NCBI RefSeq assembly: GCF_002161355.1
Contig: NZ_NFHL01000004.1
Location: 186,001 to 250,000 of the forward strand
Length of the DNA: 64,000 nt
From: Lachnoclostridium sp. An76
GTDB lineage: Bacteria; Bacillota; Clostridia; Lachnospirales; Lachnospiraceae
Direction of reading: 5' to 3'
In this document: one piece after another, positions 9,982 through 19,012 of the stretch
Layout: every line of letters begins with the position of its first letter
Numbering within the stretch: the stretch's first letter is position 1
The notes under the pieces: generated by a model
Database searches by the model: none
Told to the model about the DNA's origin: nothing
Seen by the model: only the letters and a program-made list of their open reading frames with translations
Made by a program: the position numbers and the translations under genes

Positions 9982-10626
9982 ATGAAGATCATCATGCTGG
10001 GCGCGCCGGGCGCAGGAAAAGGGACACAGGCAAAGAAGATTGCGGAGAAGTACGGTATCCCGCACATTTCCACAGGAGATATCTTCCGCGCAAACATCAA
10101 GAACGGCACAGAGCTTGGGAAAAAGGCAAAGACCTATATGGACCAGGGACTCCTCGTGCCGGATGAGCTGGTGGTGGATCTGGTTGTTGACAGAGTGAAC
10201 CAGGATGACTGCACAAAAGGGTATGTGCTCGATGGATTCCCGCGTACGATCCCCCAGGCAGAGGCGCTGGACAAAGCGCTCTCGGAGATGGGACAGAAAG
10301 TGGATTATGCCATCAATGTGGAAGTGCCTGACGAGAACATCGTAAACCGCATGTCAGGGAGAAGGGCATGCGTGGACTGCGGCGCGACATATCACATCGT
10401 GTATGCGCCGACAAAGGAAGAGGGCGTCTGCGACAAGTGCGGAGGCAGCCTGATCTTACGGGATGACGATAAGCCGGAGACAGTGCTTAAGAGACTTGGT
10501 GTTTACCATGAGCAGACTCAGCCTCTGATCGACTATTACACCCAGTCAGGGATACTCAAAGAGGTTGACGGGACGATCGACATCAACGAGGTCTTCGCAG
10601 AGATCGTGAAGATCCTGGGAGAGTAG
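9982..10626 (+). CDS. adk: Adenylate kinase
   Basis: A 214-residue long-form adenylate kinase (ATP + AMP = 2 ADP). The P-loop [11 protein letters not shown] is at residues 7-17, followed by the AMP site STGD and GFPRT. The LID carries four cysteines (CVDC and CDKC pairs), so it should bind zinc as in other Gram-positive enzymes. GGAACGGAGGTATGAGTTT precedes the ATG. In related genomes map usually follows; here a KOW-domain gene starts five bases after the stop. Confidence 0.97.
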   Translation: MKIIMLGAPGAGKGTQAKKIAEKYGIPHISTGDIFRANIKNGTELGKKAKTYMDQGLLVPDELVVDLVVDRVNQDDCTKGYVLDGFPRTIPQAEALDKALSEMGQKVDYAINVEVPDENIVNRMSGRRACVDCGATYHIVYAPTKEEGVCDKCGGSLILRDDDKPETVLKRLGVYHEQTQPLIDYYTQSGILKEVDGTIDINEVFAEIVKILGE

Positions 10627-10631
10627 CCCGG

Positions 10632-10874
10632 ATGGAAATGGGACCGGGGACACTTGTCAGATCAAAGGCGGGACGGGACAGAGGAGCCCTTTACGCTGTG
10701 ATCCGCAGTGATGAGAAGTATGTTTATGTGGCGGATGGGGAGAGATTCCCCCTCTGCCGTATGAAAAGGAAAAACCGAAAACATCTTCAGCCGATCTATA
10801 AGGTGCGGCTGGAAGCAGCGCCGGACGATGAGGCGCTCCGGGATGCAGTAAGGAAATATAAGGAAGCAATGTAA
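10632..10874 (+). CDS. KOW-domain RNA-binding protein (L14E/L6E/L27E-like)
   Basis: An 80-residue protein with MGPGTLVRSKAGRDRGALYAVI, a KOW motif, and a basic MKRKNRKHLQPIYKV segment. Small proteins of this type lie between adk/map and infA in many Clostridia and are annotated as KOW-domain or L14-like RNA-binding proteins. A ribosome-associated role is inferred from context only. GGAGAG nine bases upstream supports the ATG at 10632. Confidence 0.85.
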   Translation: MEMGPGTLVRSKAGRDRGALYAVIRSDEKYVYVADGERFPLCRMKRKNRKHLQPIYKVRLEAAPDDEALRDAVRKYKEAM

Positions 10875-10978
10875 GGTTTGCCCGCTGACGCGGCGGGGAC
10901 AGTGGAAGATTGTCCTGCCGCAGCGGCTCATGGCACAAAAGCCGGAGCTCGGATGCGCCGGGATCAGGAGGAGTGAAT

Positions 10979-11197
10979 ATGTCAAAAGCTGACGTGATCG
11001 AGATTGAGGGAGTTGTAGTTGAAAAGCTCCCGAATGCAATGTTTAAAGTGGAGCTGGAAAACGGACACATCGTTCTTGCCCACATCAGCGGTAAGCTGAG
11101 AATGAATTTTATCAAGATCCTGCCGGGAGATAAGGTGACGTTGGAGATGTCGCCGTACGACCTGAGCAAGGGAAGGATTATCTGGAGAGATAAATAA
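10979..11197 (+). CDS. infA: Translation initiation factor IF-1
   Basis: A 72-residue S1/OB-fold protein ([37 protein letters not shown]). IF-1 occupies the A site during initiation. The ATG at 10979 follows TCAGGAGGAGTGAAT. A terminator 3 bases after the stop separates it from rpmJ, so the spc-type transcript probably ends here. Confidence 0.97.
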   Translation: MSKADVIEIEGVVVEKLPNAMFKVELENGHIVLAHISGKLRMNFIKILPGDKVTLEMSPYDLSKGRIIWRDK

Positions 11198-11200
11198 GGA

Positions 11201-11233
11201 AGATCCCCGGTTACCGGCCGGGGGTCTTTTTTC
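11201..11233 (+). terminator. Rho-independent terminator after infA
   Basis: AGATCCCCGG and CCGGGGGTCT form a GC-rich stem with a short loop, followed by TTTTTT. It ends the long S10-spc transcript just before a new promoter. Confidence 0.85.
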
Positions 11234-11253
11234 GGAAACTGCAAAATTTTCTG

Positions 11254-11283
11254 TTGACTTTGATCTATACACGGTGATATACT
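11254..11283 (+). promoter_or_regulatory. Promoter of the alpha operon
   Basis: TTGACT and TATACT separated by 18 bases, directly behind the infA terminator and about 80 bases before rpmJ. It should drive rpmJ-rpsM-rpsK-rpsD-rpoA-rplQ independently. Confidence 0.75.
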
Positions 11284-11363
11284 ATGGGATGGTCACTATT
11301 GGGGTGGTGTGCCCAATTGGCCGGAAAATGTAGGCAGAGCAAAGAAGGGAAGGAGGATTTGAC

Positions 11364-11477
11364 ATGAAGGTTAGATCATCAGTAAAACCAATTTGTGAAA
11401 AATGCAAGATCATTAAAAGAAAAGGAAGCATCAGAGTAATCTGCGAGAATCCGAAGCACAAACAGCGTCAAGGCTGA
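11364..11477 (+). CDS. rpmJ: 50S ribosomal protein L36
   Basis: A 37-residue L36 ([21 protein letters not shown], ending NPKHKQRQG). It has the zinc-ribbon residues C11, C14, C27 and H33 of the zinc-binding form. GGAAGGAGGATTTGAC precedes the ATG. It is the first gene of the alpha operon here. Confidence 0.96.
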   Translation: MKVRSSVKPICEKCKIIKRKGSIRVICENPKHKQRQG

Positions 11478-11596
11478 CACTGAACACTTAGTGAAAGCAA
11501 GCCGGCAGGCGCAGCTTGAACTTAGTGAGAAGGTCCGTCCCAAGCGTTAGTGAGCCCGAGCCAAAGGCGAAGGGGGAACTTAGGCGCACGGACGTG
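11478..11596. repeat. Structured intergenic repeat, copy E (rpmJ-rpsM)
   Basis: Starts directly behind the rpmJ stop with ACTGAACACTTAGTGAAAGC. It shares GCGTTAGTGAGCCCGAGCC and CTTAGGCGCACGGA with copy A. An outer stem pairs GTCCGTCCC with GGACG. Confidence 0.75.
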
Positions 11597-12034
11597 CAGT
11601 GGATTGATGCACGTTTACCAGTGAATATAAATGGGAAGCGTGCGGCATGATTTAAGCGGCTGACAGCGCAGCACACAAGGCGTGTGCAGAGCTGTTTCAT
11701 ATACAAGTAAGGATACACCGCACCTGTATACAGGTACCGCAGGGCGCGTGTTCTGGCATTTTCACAGCAGCATGTTGAGACAAATAAGCGAAAATGCGAT
11801 TGTATATTGCTTCTAATACCCGGCATTTGCATTGGCGGATTTCAATACAGATCCGTGCCGGGAAAGGGCGTGGAAGAGAAACACGCCTGGGCTGGGATAT
11901 CGGGCGGATAGAAATCTATACATTTATTATAGAAGGAACCCGGTAGGATGCAGACACCAGAGAGCAGAGATACTGCAAGCATCCGCAGCCTCAGTTAAAG
12001 ACAGTATCAAACAAAGAAAATGGAGGAAAGACAC
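11597..12034 (+). other. Long untranslated stretch before rpsM
   Basis: About 440 bases without a credible gene. It is inside the alpha-operon transcript if promoter 11254 is the only one. I see a short palindrome around 11727-11745 (ACCTGTATACAGGT) but no terminator and no recognisable leader motif. The r-protein S4 leader of Firmicutes normally precedes rpsD and is not obvious here. Confidence 0.5.
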
Positions 12035-12403
12035 ATGGCTCGTATTGCAGGTGTAGACTTACCAAGAGACAAACGTGTAGAAATCGGTTTGACTTATATT
12101 TACGGAATCGGAAGAACAAGTTCAAACCGCATCTTAGCAGAGGCAGGAGTTGACCCGAACACACGCGTGAGAGATCTTACAAGTGAGGAAGTAAAGAAGA
12201 TCAGCGCAGTGATCGACGAGACTCAGGTCGTAGAGGGTGATCTCAGAAGAGAGATCCAGCTCAATATCAAGAGACTGAAAGAAATCGGTTGCTACCGTGG
12301 GATCCGTCACAGAAAAGGACTTCCGGTACGTGGTCAGAAGACAAAGACCAATGCAAGAACATGCAAAGGTCCGAAGAGAACAGTTGCAAACAAGAAAAAG
12401 TAG
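12035..12403 (+). CDS. rpsM: 30S ribosomal protein S13
   Basis: A 122-residue S13 ([26 protein letters not shown]-terminal [19 protein letters not shown]). It forms head-to-50S bridges and contacts the P-site tRNA. ATGGAGGAAAGACAC gives the site for the ATG at 12035; the in-frame ATG at 12020 lies within this site and is not used. Confidence 0.96.
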   Translation: MARIAGVDLPRDKRVEIGLTYIYGIGRTSSNRILAEAGVDPNTRVRDLTSEEVKKISAVIDETQVVEGDLRREIQLNIKRLKEIGCYRGIRHRKGLPVRGQKTKTNARTCKGPKRTVANKKK

Positions 12404-12525
12404 GCCGAAAGCAACTTAATGAGAACGAGCTGAAAGCGAAGTTTGAATTTAGTGCGAGGCCGTCCGCGAATCTTAGCGAATGCAAGCTGAAAAGCGCAGC
12501 ATGAGCTTAGCTGAGCGGACTACCT
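12404..12525. repeat. Structured intergenic repeat, copy F (rpsM-rpsK)
   Basis: The most diverged copy: AACTTAATGAGAACGAGC, GAATTTAGTGCGAGGCC and CTTAGCGAATGCAAGC modules. A closing stem pairs GTCCGC with GCGGAC. It lacks the ACTGAACACTTGG start but keeps the TTAG-NGA spacing. Confidence 0.6.
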
Positions 12526-12558
12526 TTTGAAGAGATTAAAGAAAGTAGGTTAGTTTAA

Positions 12559-12954
12559 ATGGCAAAGAAAGTTGCAAAGAAAGTAACAAAAAAGCGTGTC
12601 AAGAAAAACGTTGAACGAGGACAGGCACATATCCAGTCATCTTTTAATAATACGATCGTAACATTAACAGATACACAGGGAAATGCTCTTTCATGGGCAA
12701 GCGCTGGCGGCCTGGGATTCAGAGGTTCAAGGAAATCTACTCCGTATGCAGCACAGATGGCAGCTGAGACAGCAGCAAAGGCAGCTCTTGTGCACGGACT
12801 TAAATCCGTAGATGTATTCGTAAAAGGACCGGGATCAGGAAGAGAAGCAGCGATCCGTGCCCTTCAGGCATGTGGTATCGACGTAGTGAGCATCAAGGAC
12901 GTAACACCGGTTCCGCACAACGGATGCCGTCCGCCGAAGCGCAGAAGAGTGTAA
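12559..12954 (+). CDS. rpsK: 30S ribosomal protein S11
   Basis: A 131-residue S11: [22 protein letters not shown] and the C-terminal [16 protein letters not shown]. It lies on the 30S platform next to the Shine-Dalgarno helix. The ribosome-binding site (AGTAGGTTAG) is weaker than in its neighbours. The preceding gap holds repeat F. Confidence 0.97.
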   Translation: MAKKVAKKVTKKRVKKNVERGQAHIQSSFNNTIVTLTDTQGNALSWASAGGLGFRGSRKSTPYAAQMAAETAAKAALVHGLKSVDVFVKGPGSGREAAIRALQACGIDVVSIKDVTPVPHNGCRPPKRRRV

Positions 12955-13034
12955 TTACAGATCTGATCACTGACGTACAACGGAAATCAAGAATTGCGGC
13001 GTGATGCCGCTGTGATAAAATTAGGAGGATAGAC

Positions 13035-13628
13035 ATGGCAGTAAACAGAGTTCCTGTTCTTAAAAGATGCCGTTCATTAGGCATGGATCCGATTTATCTC
13101 GGAATCAATAAGAAATCTAACAGACAGCTGAAGAGATCAAACAGAAAAATGAGCGAGTATGGTCTCCAGCTCCGTGAGAAACAGAAAGCAAAATTCATCT
13201 ACGGCGTTCTCGAGAAACCGTTCAGAAACTATTTCGAGAAAGCAAAACAGATGGAAGGCATGACAGGCGACAACCTGATGAGACTTCTTGAGTCCAGACT
13301 GGACAATGTAATGTTCCGCATGGGATTTGCAAGAACAAGAAAAGAAGCAAGACAGATCGTTGACCACAAGCACGTGCTTGTAAACGGCAAGCAGGTAAAT
13401 ATCCCGTCTTACCTTGTAAAGGCAGGAGACACGATCGAAATCAAAGAGAATAAGAAAGGCTCACAGAGATACAAAGAGATTCTCGAAGTGACAGGCGGAA
13501 ACATGATCCCGGACTGGCTTGAGGTTGACTCAGAGAATCTGAAAGGAACAGTGAAAGAGCTTCCGGCAAGAGAAGCTATCGATGTTCCGGTAGATGAAAT
13601 GTTGATCGTCGAGTTATATTCTAAGTAA
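13035..13628 (+). CDS. rpsD: 30S ribosomal protein S4
   Basis: A 197-residue S4: [18 protein letters not shown] at the start and the S4 RNA-binding domain [23 protein letters not shown] at about residues 83-105. A primary 16S binder and, in Firmicutes, a repressor of its own mRNA. The start follows TTAGGAGGATAGAC. Only one zinc-type cysteine is seen near the N-terminus, so this is a C-minus form. Confidence 0.97.
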   Translation: MAVNRVPVLKRCRSLGMDPIYLGINKKSNRQLKRSNRKMSEYGLQLREKQKAKFIYGVLEKPFRNYFEKAKQMEGMTGDNLMRLLESRLDNVMFRMGFARTRKEARQIVDHKHVLVNGKQVNIPSYLVKAGDTIEIKENKKGSQRYKEILEVTGGNMIPDWLEVDSENLKGTVKELPAREAIDVPVDEMLIVELYSK

Positions 13629-13687
13629 TATCGGCTGCAACAGCGTATCCCCTCAACATTTTAAAACCCATAAGGAGGGTCTGTGTA

Positions 13688-14647
13688 GTGTTTGATTTTA
13701 ATAAACCTAATATTGAAATTACGGATGTTTCAGATGATAAAAAGTATGGAAGATTTGTCGTAGAACCGCTGGAGAGAGGCTACGGTACAACACTTGGAAA
13801 CTCCCTGAGAAGGATCATGCTTTCTTCTCTTCCGGGAGCTGCCATCAGTTCCGTAAAGATCGACGGCGTGCTCCACGAGTTCAGCTCCATCCCGGGTGTG
13901 AAGGAAGATGTCACGGAGATCATCATGAACCTGAAATCTCTTGCCATCAAGAACACATCTGAGTCAGATGAAGTGAAGACCGCGTATATCGAGTTCGAGG
14001 GAGAGGGCGTTGTAACAGGCGCTGACATCCAGGCGGATTCCGATATCGAGATCGTCAACCCGGAGCAGGTCATCGCTACGCTGAGCGGCGGTAAAGACAG
14101 CAGACTGTATATGGAACTGACCATTTCAAAGGGCAGAGGATATGTAAGTGCAGATAAGAATAAGACCGAGGACATGCCGATCGGCGTGATCCCGATCGAT
14201 TCCATCTACACACCGGTCGAGCGTGTGAACCTTACTGTGGAAAATACCCGTGTGGGACAGATCACAGACTATGACAAGCTTACGCTGGATGTATGGACAA
14301 AAGGCACGATGCTCCCGGACGAGGCAGTCAGCCTCGCGGCGAAAGTGCTGAGCGAGCATCTGAAACTCTTTGTGGATCTGTCAGAAGTTGCCCAGGCAGC
14401 GGAAGTCATGATCGAGAAAGAGGATGACGAGAAGGAAAAAGTTCTTGAGATGAGCATCGATGAGCTTGAGCTTTCCGTCCGTTCATACAATTGTCTGAAG
14501 AGAGCCGGAATCAATACGGTAGAAGAGCTTACAAACAAGACTCCGGAGGATATGATGAAAGTCCGTAACCTCGGACGCAAATCTCTGGAAGAAGTGCTTG
14601 CAAAGCTCAAAGAGCTCAACCTGGAGCTCAACCAGGGCGACGAGTAA
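13688..14647 (+). CDS. rpoA: RNA polymerase alpha subunit
   Basis: A 319-residue alpha subunit. The N-terminal dimerisation domain contains [28 protein letters not shown]. An acidic linker ([10 protein letters not shown]) leads to the C-terminal domain, with helix-hairpin-helix [13 protein letters not shown] and [16 protein letters not shown], that binds UP elements and activators. The start is the GTG at 13688 after AAGGAGGGTCTGTGTA. It sits in the alpha operon between rpsD and rplQ. Confidence 0.98.
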   Translation: MFDFNKPNIEITDVSDDKKYGRFVVEPLERGYGTTLGNSLRRIMLSSLPGAAISSVKIDGVLHEFSSIPGVKEDVTEIIMNLKSLAIKNTSESDEVKTAYIEFEGEGVVTGADIQADSDIEIVNPEQVIATLSGGKDSRLYMELTISKGRGYVSADKNKTEDMPIGVIPIDSIYTPVERVNLTVENTRVGQITDYDKLTLDVWTKGTMLPDEAVSLAAKVLSEHLKLFVDLSEVAQAAEVMIEKEDDEKEKVLEMSIDELELSVRSYNCLKRAGINTVEELTNKTPEDMMKVRNLGRKSLEEVLAKLKELNLELNQGDE

Positions 14648-14754
14648 TTCGGAACCGCCCTGTGGGAAATGAGATAAATACTCTGCCGGTAAGACCGAAG
14701 CGCGCGGCAGGGGCATTTGATTAATAAGCCCGAAGATGCATAACCAAATGTGTA

Positions 14755-14917
14755 GTTATAGTTCAGGCATACATTGGGCGGGAGAAGAAAACATGCCCGC
14801 ATGTTTTTTCGAGCGGACATATGTATGCGCTGAGCGCCTGTTCATGAGCAAAAAAGCGGCGTCAGCCGCGGGGAGCACGCAAGTGCGGTTTTGCGAATGG
14901 CGCGACTGAACTATAAC
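14755..14917. repeat. Inverted-repeat-bounded element between rpoA and rplQ
   Basis: GTTATAGTTCAG at 14755 has its inverse complement CTGAACTATAAC at 14906-14917. Inside lie a second pair (CATACAT/ATGTATG) and the hairpin ACATGCCCGCATGT followed by TTTTTT at about 14791-14811, which could act as a weak terminator. It has no coding capacity. It may be a folded leader before rplQ or a small MITE-like insertion; no clear target duplication is seen. Confidence 0.5.
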
Positions 14918-14942
14918 GGAAAGATTAGGAGGAAATAATAAA

Positions 14943-15479
14943 ATGGCAAAGTATAGAAAACTCGGCAGAACATCAGGCCAGAGAAAGGCTCTGATCAGAA
15001 ATCAGGTGACAGCTCTGTTAAATAACGGAAAGATCGTTACAACAGAGGCAAAGGCAAAAGAGATCCGCAAGGTCGCTGAAGGCCTGATCGCCCTGGCTGT
15101 AAAAGAGAAAGACAACTACGATGAAGTTACTGTAAAAGCAAAAGTTGCCCGCAAGGACAAAGACGGCAAGAGAGTAAAAGAAGTGGTTGACGGCAAGAAA
15201 GTAACTGTTTACGACGAAGTAGACAAGAAGATCAAGAAGGATCAGCCGAGCAGACTCCACGCAAGACGTGAGATGCTCAAGGTTCTCTGCCCGGTTAAAG
15301 AAGTTCCTGCAAAGGCTGCCGGAAAGAAAGCTAACACAAAGAACGTAGATATGGCAGAGAAACTCTTTACAGAGATCGCTCCGAAGTACGCTGACCGCAA
15401 CGGCGGATACACAAGGATCATCAAGATCGGACAGCGTAAAGGCGATGCTGCTATGGAGGTCCTGATCGAGCTTGTGTAA
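14943..15479 (+). CDS. rplQ: 50S ribosomal protein L17 with internal insertion
   Basis: A 178-residue L17. The N-terminal [21 protein letters not shown] and the C-terminal [21 protein letters not shown] are typical, but bacterial L17 is usually 113-130 residues. The extra length lies in the middle, residues about 60-125, a Lys/Glu/Asp-rich segment ([26 protein letters not shown]). Longer L17 forms are known in Clostridia. AGGAGGAAATAATAAA precedes the ATG. Last gene of the alpha operon, ended by the terminator at 15550. Confidence 0.95.
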   Translation: MAKYRKLGRTSGQRKALIRNQVTALLNNGKIVTTEAKAKEIRKVAEGLIALAVKEKDNYDEVTVKAKVARKDKDGKRVKEVVDGKKVTVYDEVDKKIKKDQPSRLHARREMLKVLCPVKEVPAKAAGKKANTKNVDMAEKLFTEIAPKYADRNGGYTRIIKIGQRKGDAAMEVLIELV

Positions 15480-15549
15480 TCATCTGATGATGATCAGTAT
15501 GATAAAAATATCTGAATAAGAAAAAGAAATTTGCCACCGGGTAAATTAC

Positions 15550-15606
15550 AGCGCTGTGACTGTGTCGTTAGGTCTTAGAAGACACAGCTCCAGCGCTTTT
15601 CTTTTG
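15550..15606 (+). terminator. Terminator after rplQ
   Basis: A long hairpin: AGCGCTG and CTGTGTC on the left pair with GACACAG and CAGCGCT on the right, followed by TTTTCTTTT. It closes the alpha operon. Confidence 0.8.
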
Positions 15607-15648
15607 CGCTGCGGGCGGGGGCAGATAGAAAAGGAGAGTGCACATAAG

Positions 15649-15969
15649 ATGGAATGGGTGTTTTTAGTGATCGCAGGGGGCCTGGAAGTGTTCTGGTCCA
15701 CATGCATGAAATATTCGGAAGGGTTTACTGTCCTGAAGTTCTCTGTGCTGACAGTTGTGGGAATGATCTTCAGCTTTTTGTTTTTGTCCCAGGCGACAAA
15801 GAGTCTGCCCCTGGGGACTGCCTACGCGGTCTGGACAGGGATCGGGGCACTGGGTGCTGTGATCGTGGGTATCGTACTGTTTAAAGAGCCGGTGACTGCG
15901 GCGAGGATCTTCTTTGTGTCGCTGCTGCTGATCGGGATCGTGGGGCTGAAGGCGACGTCAGGACACTGA
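15649..15969 (+). CDS. gdx: SMR-family guanidinium exporter (Gdx/SugE type)
   Basis: A 106-residue protein with four hydrophobic helices. E13 in GGLEVFWSTCMKYSEGF is the proton/substrate-coupling glutamate. GTAYAVWTGIGALGAVIVG and the C-terminal GIVGLKATSG match the guanidinium exporter branch (Gdx), not the multidrug EmrE branch. It exports guanidinium in exchange for protons as a dual-topology dimer. The ATG at 15649 follows AAAAGGAGAGTGCACATAAG. Such genes are often under guanidine riboswitches; I found no matching motif in the leader, which is mostly the rplQ terminator. Confidence 0.87.
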   Translation: MEWVFLVIAGGLEVFWSTCMKYSEGFTVLKFSVLTVVGMIFSFLFLSQATKSLPLGTAYAVWTGIGALGAVIVGIVLFKEPVTAARIFFVSLLLIGIVGLKATSGH

Positions 15970-16060
15970 CAAAAGAGAGAAATCGGTATTACTTCCTGAG
16001 TACATGGAACAATGGTCTGAACGAGTTTGGCTAATATGCACAACTACCGTTAAAAAAATA

Positions 16061-16078
16061 ACGTTAAAATATTAACAA
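16061..16078 (+). promoter_or_regulatory. Rex-type operator before adhE
   Basis: GTTAAAATATTAAC (16063-16076) is a GTTAA-N4-TTAAC palindrome matching the core of the Rex consensus TTGTTAANNNNTTAACAA. It lies just upstream of the -35. Rex, the NADH/NAD sensor, represses adhE in Clostridia. Assignment by motif only. Confidence 0.7.
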
Positions 16079-16086
16079 ATAACAGG

Positions 16087-16116
16087 TTGACAAATATTTA
16101 ACGATTCGTATATACT
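16087..16116 (+). promoter_or_regulatory. adhE promoter
   Basis: A perfect TTGACA -35 followed after 18 bases by TATACT. A second Rex-like half (TTTAAC) lies within the spacer. The transcript would have a leader of about 45 bases. Confidence 0.75.
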
Positions 16117-16168
16117 TAGTCTTGTGGGAACAAACCAGATTGATTCAATTACAGGAGGATTTATCAAA

Positions 16169-18787
16169 ATGGCAGAGAAAGAAAAAGTAGTCGTGCCTGA
16201 GATCATCGACAATGTAGAAGCTCTTGAAGCGAAGATGAAAGCGATGCGCGAAGCGCAGAAGATCTTCGCTACATTCACACAGGAGCAGGTGGACAAGATC
16301 TTCTACGAGGCAGCTATGGCAGCCAACAAGCAGCGTATCCCGCTGGCTAAGATGGCAGTCGAAGAGACACAGAGAGGTGTCATGGAAGACAAGGTCATCA
16401 AGAACCACTACGCAGCAGAGTACATCTACAATGCGTACAAAAACACAAAGACATGCGGCGTGATCGAAGAGGATCCGGCTTACGGCATCAAGAAAGTTGC
16501 AGAGCCGATCGGACTTGTCGCAGCGGTCATCCCGACGACAAACCCGACTTCCACAGCGATCTTCAAGACTCTGATCTGTCTGAAGACAAGGAACGCGATC
16601 ATCATCAGCCCCCATCCGGCTGCAAAGGCATGTACCATCGCAGCTGCAAAGGTTGTCCTTGACGCGGCTGTAAAGGCAGGCGCTCCGGAAGGGATCATCG
16701 GCTGGATCGATACTCCGTCACTTGAGCTGACAAACACAGTCATGAGAGACGCAGACATCATCCTGGCTACAGGCGGACCGGGAATGGTTAAGGCTGCTTA
16801 CTCTTCAGGAAAACCGGCTCTCGGTGTTGGCGCGGGTAATACACCGGTCATCATCGACGATACAGCAGATATCAGAATGGCAGTAAACTCTATCATCCAT
16901 TCCAAGACATTTGACAATGGTATGATCTGTGCTTCCGAGCAGTCTGTAACTGTTCTGGACAGCGTATACGACGCAGTGAAGAAAGAATTCGCATACAGAG
17001 GCTGCTATTTCCTGAAACCGGGCAAAGAGCTTGACGCAGTGCGCAAGACGATCATCATCAACGGCGCCCTGAACAGCAAGATCCCCGGAAAATCCGCATA
17101 CGAGATCGCAAAGCTCGCAGGCGTTGACGTACCGGAGAATACAAAGATCCTGATCGGTGAAGTAGAGTCTGTTGATATCTCCGAAGAATTTGCTCACGAA
17201 AAATTATCTCCTGTACTTGCTATGTATAGAGCAAAAACATTCGACGAGGCTCTTGAGAAAGCAGCTCAGCTCGTTGCTGACGGCGGATACGGACATACAT
17301 CCTCCCTGTACGTACACCCGGCAGAGAAGGAGAAGATCCAGAAGCACTACGAGGCAATGAAGACATGCCGTGTCCTGATCAACACACCGTCCTCACAGGG
17401 TGGTATCGGTGACCTTTACAACTTCAAACTCGCTCCGTCACTGACACTTGGATGCGGTTCATGGGGCGGAAACTCTGTATCAGAGAACGTAGGAGTAAAA
17501 CATCTTCTGAATGTGAAGACAGTTGCCGAGAGGAGAGAGAATATGCTGTGGTTCAGAACACCTGAGAAGGTATACTTTAAGAAAGGCTGTATGCCGGTAG
17601 CTCTGGACGAGCTTGGCACAGTGATGCACAAGAAGAAAGCGTTTATCGTAACAGATACATTCCTTTACAAGAACGGATATGCAAAACCGATCGAGGAGAA
17701 GCTCGATTCAATGGGAATCCAGCACACATGCTTCTATGATGTAGCTCCGGACCCGACACTGCAGTGCGCTCAGGAAGGCGTGAAGCAGATGAGATCCTTT
17801 GAGCCTGACACGATCATCGCTCTGGGCGGTGGTTCTGCAATGGATGCTGCCAAGATCATGTGGCTCATGTACGAGCATCCGGAAGCAAACTTCGAAGACA
17901 TGGCTATGGACTTCATGGATATCCGCAAGAGAGTATTCACATTCCCGAAGATGGGCGAGAAGGCTTACTTCGTAGCAATTCCGACATCTTCAGGTACAGG
18001 TTCCGAGGTGACTCCGTTCGCGATCATCACAGACGCTGAGACAGGCGTTAAATGGCCGATCGCTGACTACGCTCTGCTTCCGAACATGGCAATCGTTGAC
18101 GTTGACAATGCTATGACAGCTCCGAAAGGACTGACAAGCGCGTCCGGTATCGACGTTATGACACATGCGATCGAGGCATATGTATCCATCATGGCATCCG
18201 ACTACACAGACGGACTTGCAATGAAGGCTGTTAAGCTTGTATTCGACAACCTTCCGTCCGCATACGAGAACGGCGCGAACGATCCGAAGGCACGTGAAGA
18301 GATGCACAATGCTTCCTGCATGGCAGGTATGGCATTCGCAAATGCGTTCCTCGGCGTGAACCACTCCATGGCTCACAAGCTTGGTGCGTTCCATCATCTG
18401 CCGCACGGTGTTGCAAACGCCCTGATCCTGACAGAAGTCATGAGATACAATGCAGCAGAAGTTCCGACAAAGATGGGAACATTCTCACAGTACCAGTATC
18501 CGCATGCACTGCAGAGATACGCAGAGCTCGGACGCTTTGCCGGATGCACAGGAAATACAGACGAGGAAGTATTCGAGAACTTCATCGCAAGACTGGAAGA
18601 GCTCAAAGAGAAGATCGGCATCAAGAAGACGATCAAAGATTACGGCATCGACGAGAAATACTTCCTGGATACTCTGGATGACATGTGCGAGCAGGCATTC
18701 AACGACCAGTGTACAGGTGCAAACCCGAGATACCCGCTTATCAAGGAGATCAAAGAGATCTACCTGAAATGCTACTACGGGAAATAA
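16169..18787 (+). CDS. adhE: Bifunctional acetaldehyde-CoA/alcohol dehydrogenase
   Basis: An 872-residue AdhE. The N-terminal aldehyde-dehydrogenase half (about 1-440) carries the catalytic cysteine in NGMICASEQS. The C-terminal iron-dependent alcohol dehydrogenase half carries ALGGGSAMDAAK and the metal ligands NHSMAHKLGAFHHLPHG. It turns acetyl-CoA to acetaldehyde to ethanol, using two NADH, and forms spirosomes in known members. The ATG at 16169 follows ACAGGAGGATTTATCAAA; an earlier in-frame ATG at 16124 lies before the ribosome-binding site. The Rex operator and strong terminator suggest a monocistronic redox-controlled gene. Confidence 0.97.
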   Translation: MAEKEKVVVPEIIDNVEALEAKMKAMREAQKIFATFTQEQVDKIFYEAAMAANKQRIPLAKMAVEETQRGVMEDKVIKNHYAAEYIYNAYKNTKTCGVIEEDPAYGIKKVAEPIGLVAAVIPTTNPTSTAIFKTLICLKTRNAIIISPHPAAKACTIAAAKVVLDAAVKAGAPEGIIGWIDTPSLELTNTVMRDADIILATGGPGMVKAAYSSGKPALGVGAGNTPVIIDDTADIRMAVNSIIHSKTFDNGMICASEQSVTVLDSVYDAVKKEFAYRGCYFLKPGKELDAVRKTIIINGALNSKIPGKSAYEIAKLAGVDVPENTKILIGEVESVDISEEFAHEKLSPVLAMYRAKTFDEALEKAAQLVADGGYGHTSSLYVHPAEKEKIQKHYEAMKTCRVLINTPSSQGGIGDLYNFKLAPSLTLGCGSWGGNSVSENVGVKHLLNVKTVAERRENMLWFRTPEKVYFKKGCMPVALDELGTVMHKKKAFIVTDTFLYKNGYAKPIEEKLDSMGIQHTCFYDVAPDPTLQCAQEGVKQMRSFEPDTIIALGGGSAMDAAKIMWLMYEHPEANFEDMAMDFMDIRKRVFTFPKMGEKAYFVAIPTSSGTGSEVTPFAIITDAETGVKWPIADYALLPNMAIVDVDNAMTAPKGLTSASGIDVMTHAIEAYVSIMASDYTDGLAMKAVKLVFDNLPSAYENGANDPKAREEMHNASCMAGMAFANAFLGVNHSMAHKLGAFHHLPHGVANALILTEVMRYNAAEVPTKMGTFSQYQYPHALQRYAELGRFAGCTGNTDEEVFENFIARLEELKEKIGIKKTIKDYGIDEKYFLDTLDDMCEQAFNDQCTGANPRYPLIKEIKEIYLKCYYGK

Positions 18788-18862
18788 TCTCGGAAGCAAT
18801 TGCCAAAATATATAATATAAGGGCTGCCGGCAGTGCCGGCTTTGCCCTCTGACAGGCAGGGA

Positions 18863-18930
18863 GGAGACAATCCTGCAGGATCCGGACTTTTTCATGGACG
18901 GAGTTCTGCAGGGGATTGTCTCCTTCTTTT
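18863..18930 (+). terminator. Terminator after adhE
   Basis: GGAGACAATCC pairs perfectly with GGATTGTCTCC, with an inner TGCAG/CTGCA extension, followed by TTCTTTT. Ends adhE transcription. Confidence 0.88.
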
Positions 18931-19012
18931 ATGTAAATTATTTTTCTTCGCAGGTTTGCCGTTCTTTATGTTGATCTCAGGCTTTCTCCCGATTTTGGCG
19001 GCGTAGTGGAAT

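Noticed and set aside
15480-15648. Guanidine riboswitch before the Gdx gene
   Set aside because: I looked for the ykkC-type classes because guanidinium exporters often have them. The leader holds only the rplQ terminator hairpin and no paired ACGR loops or other class signature that I can recognise.
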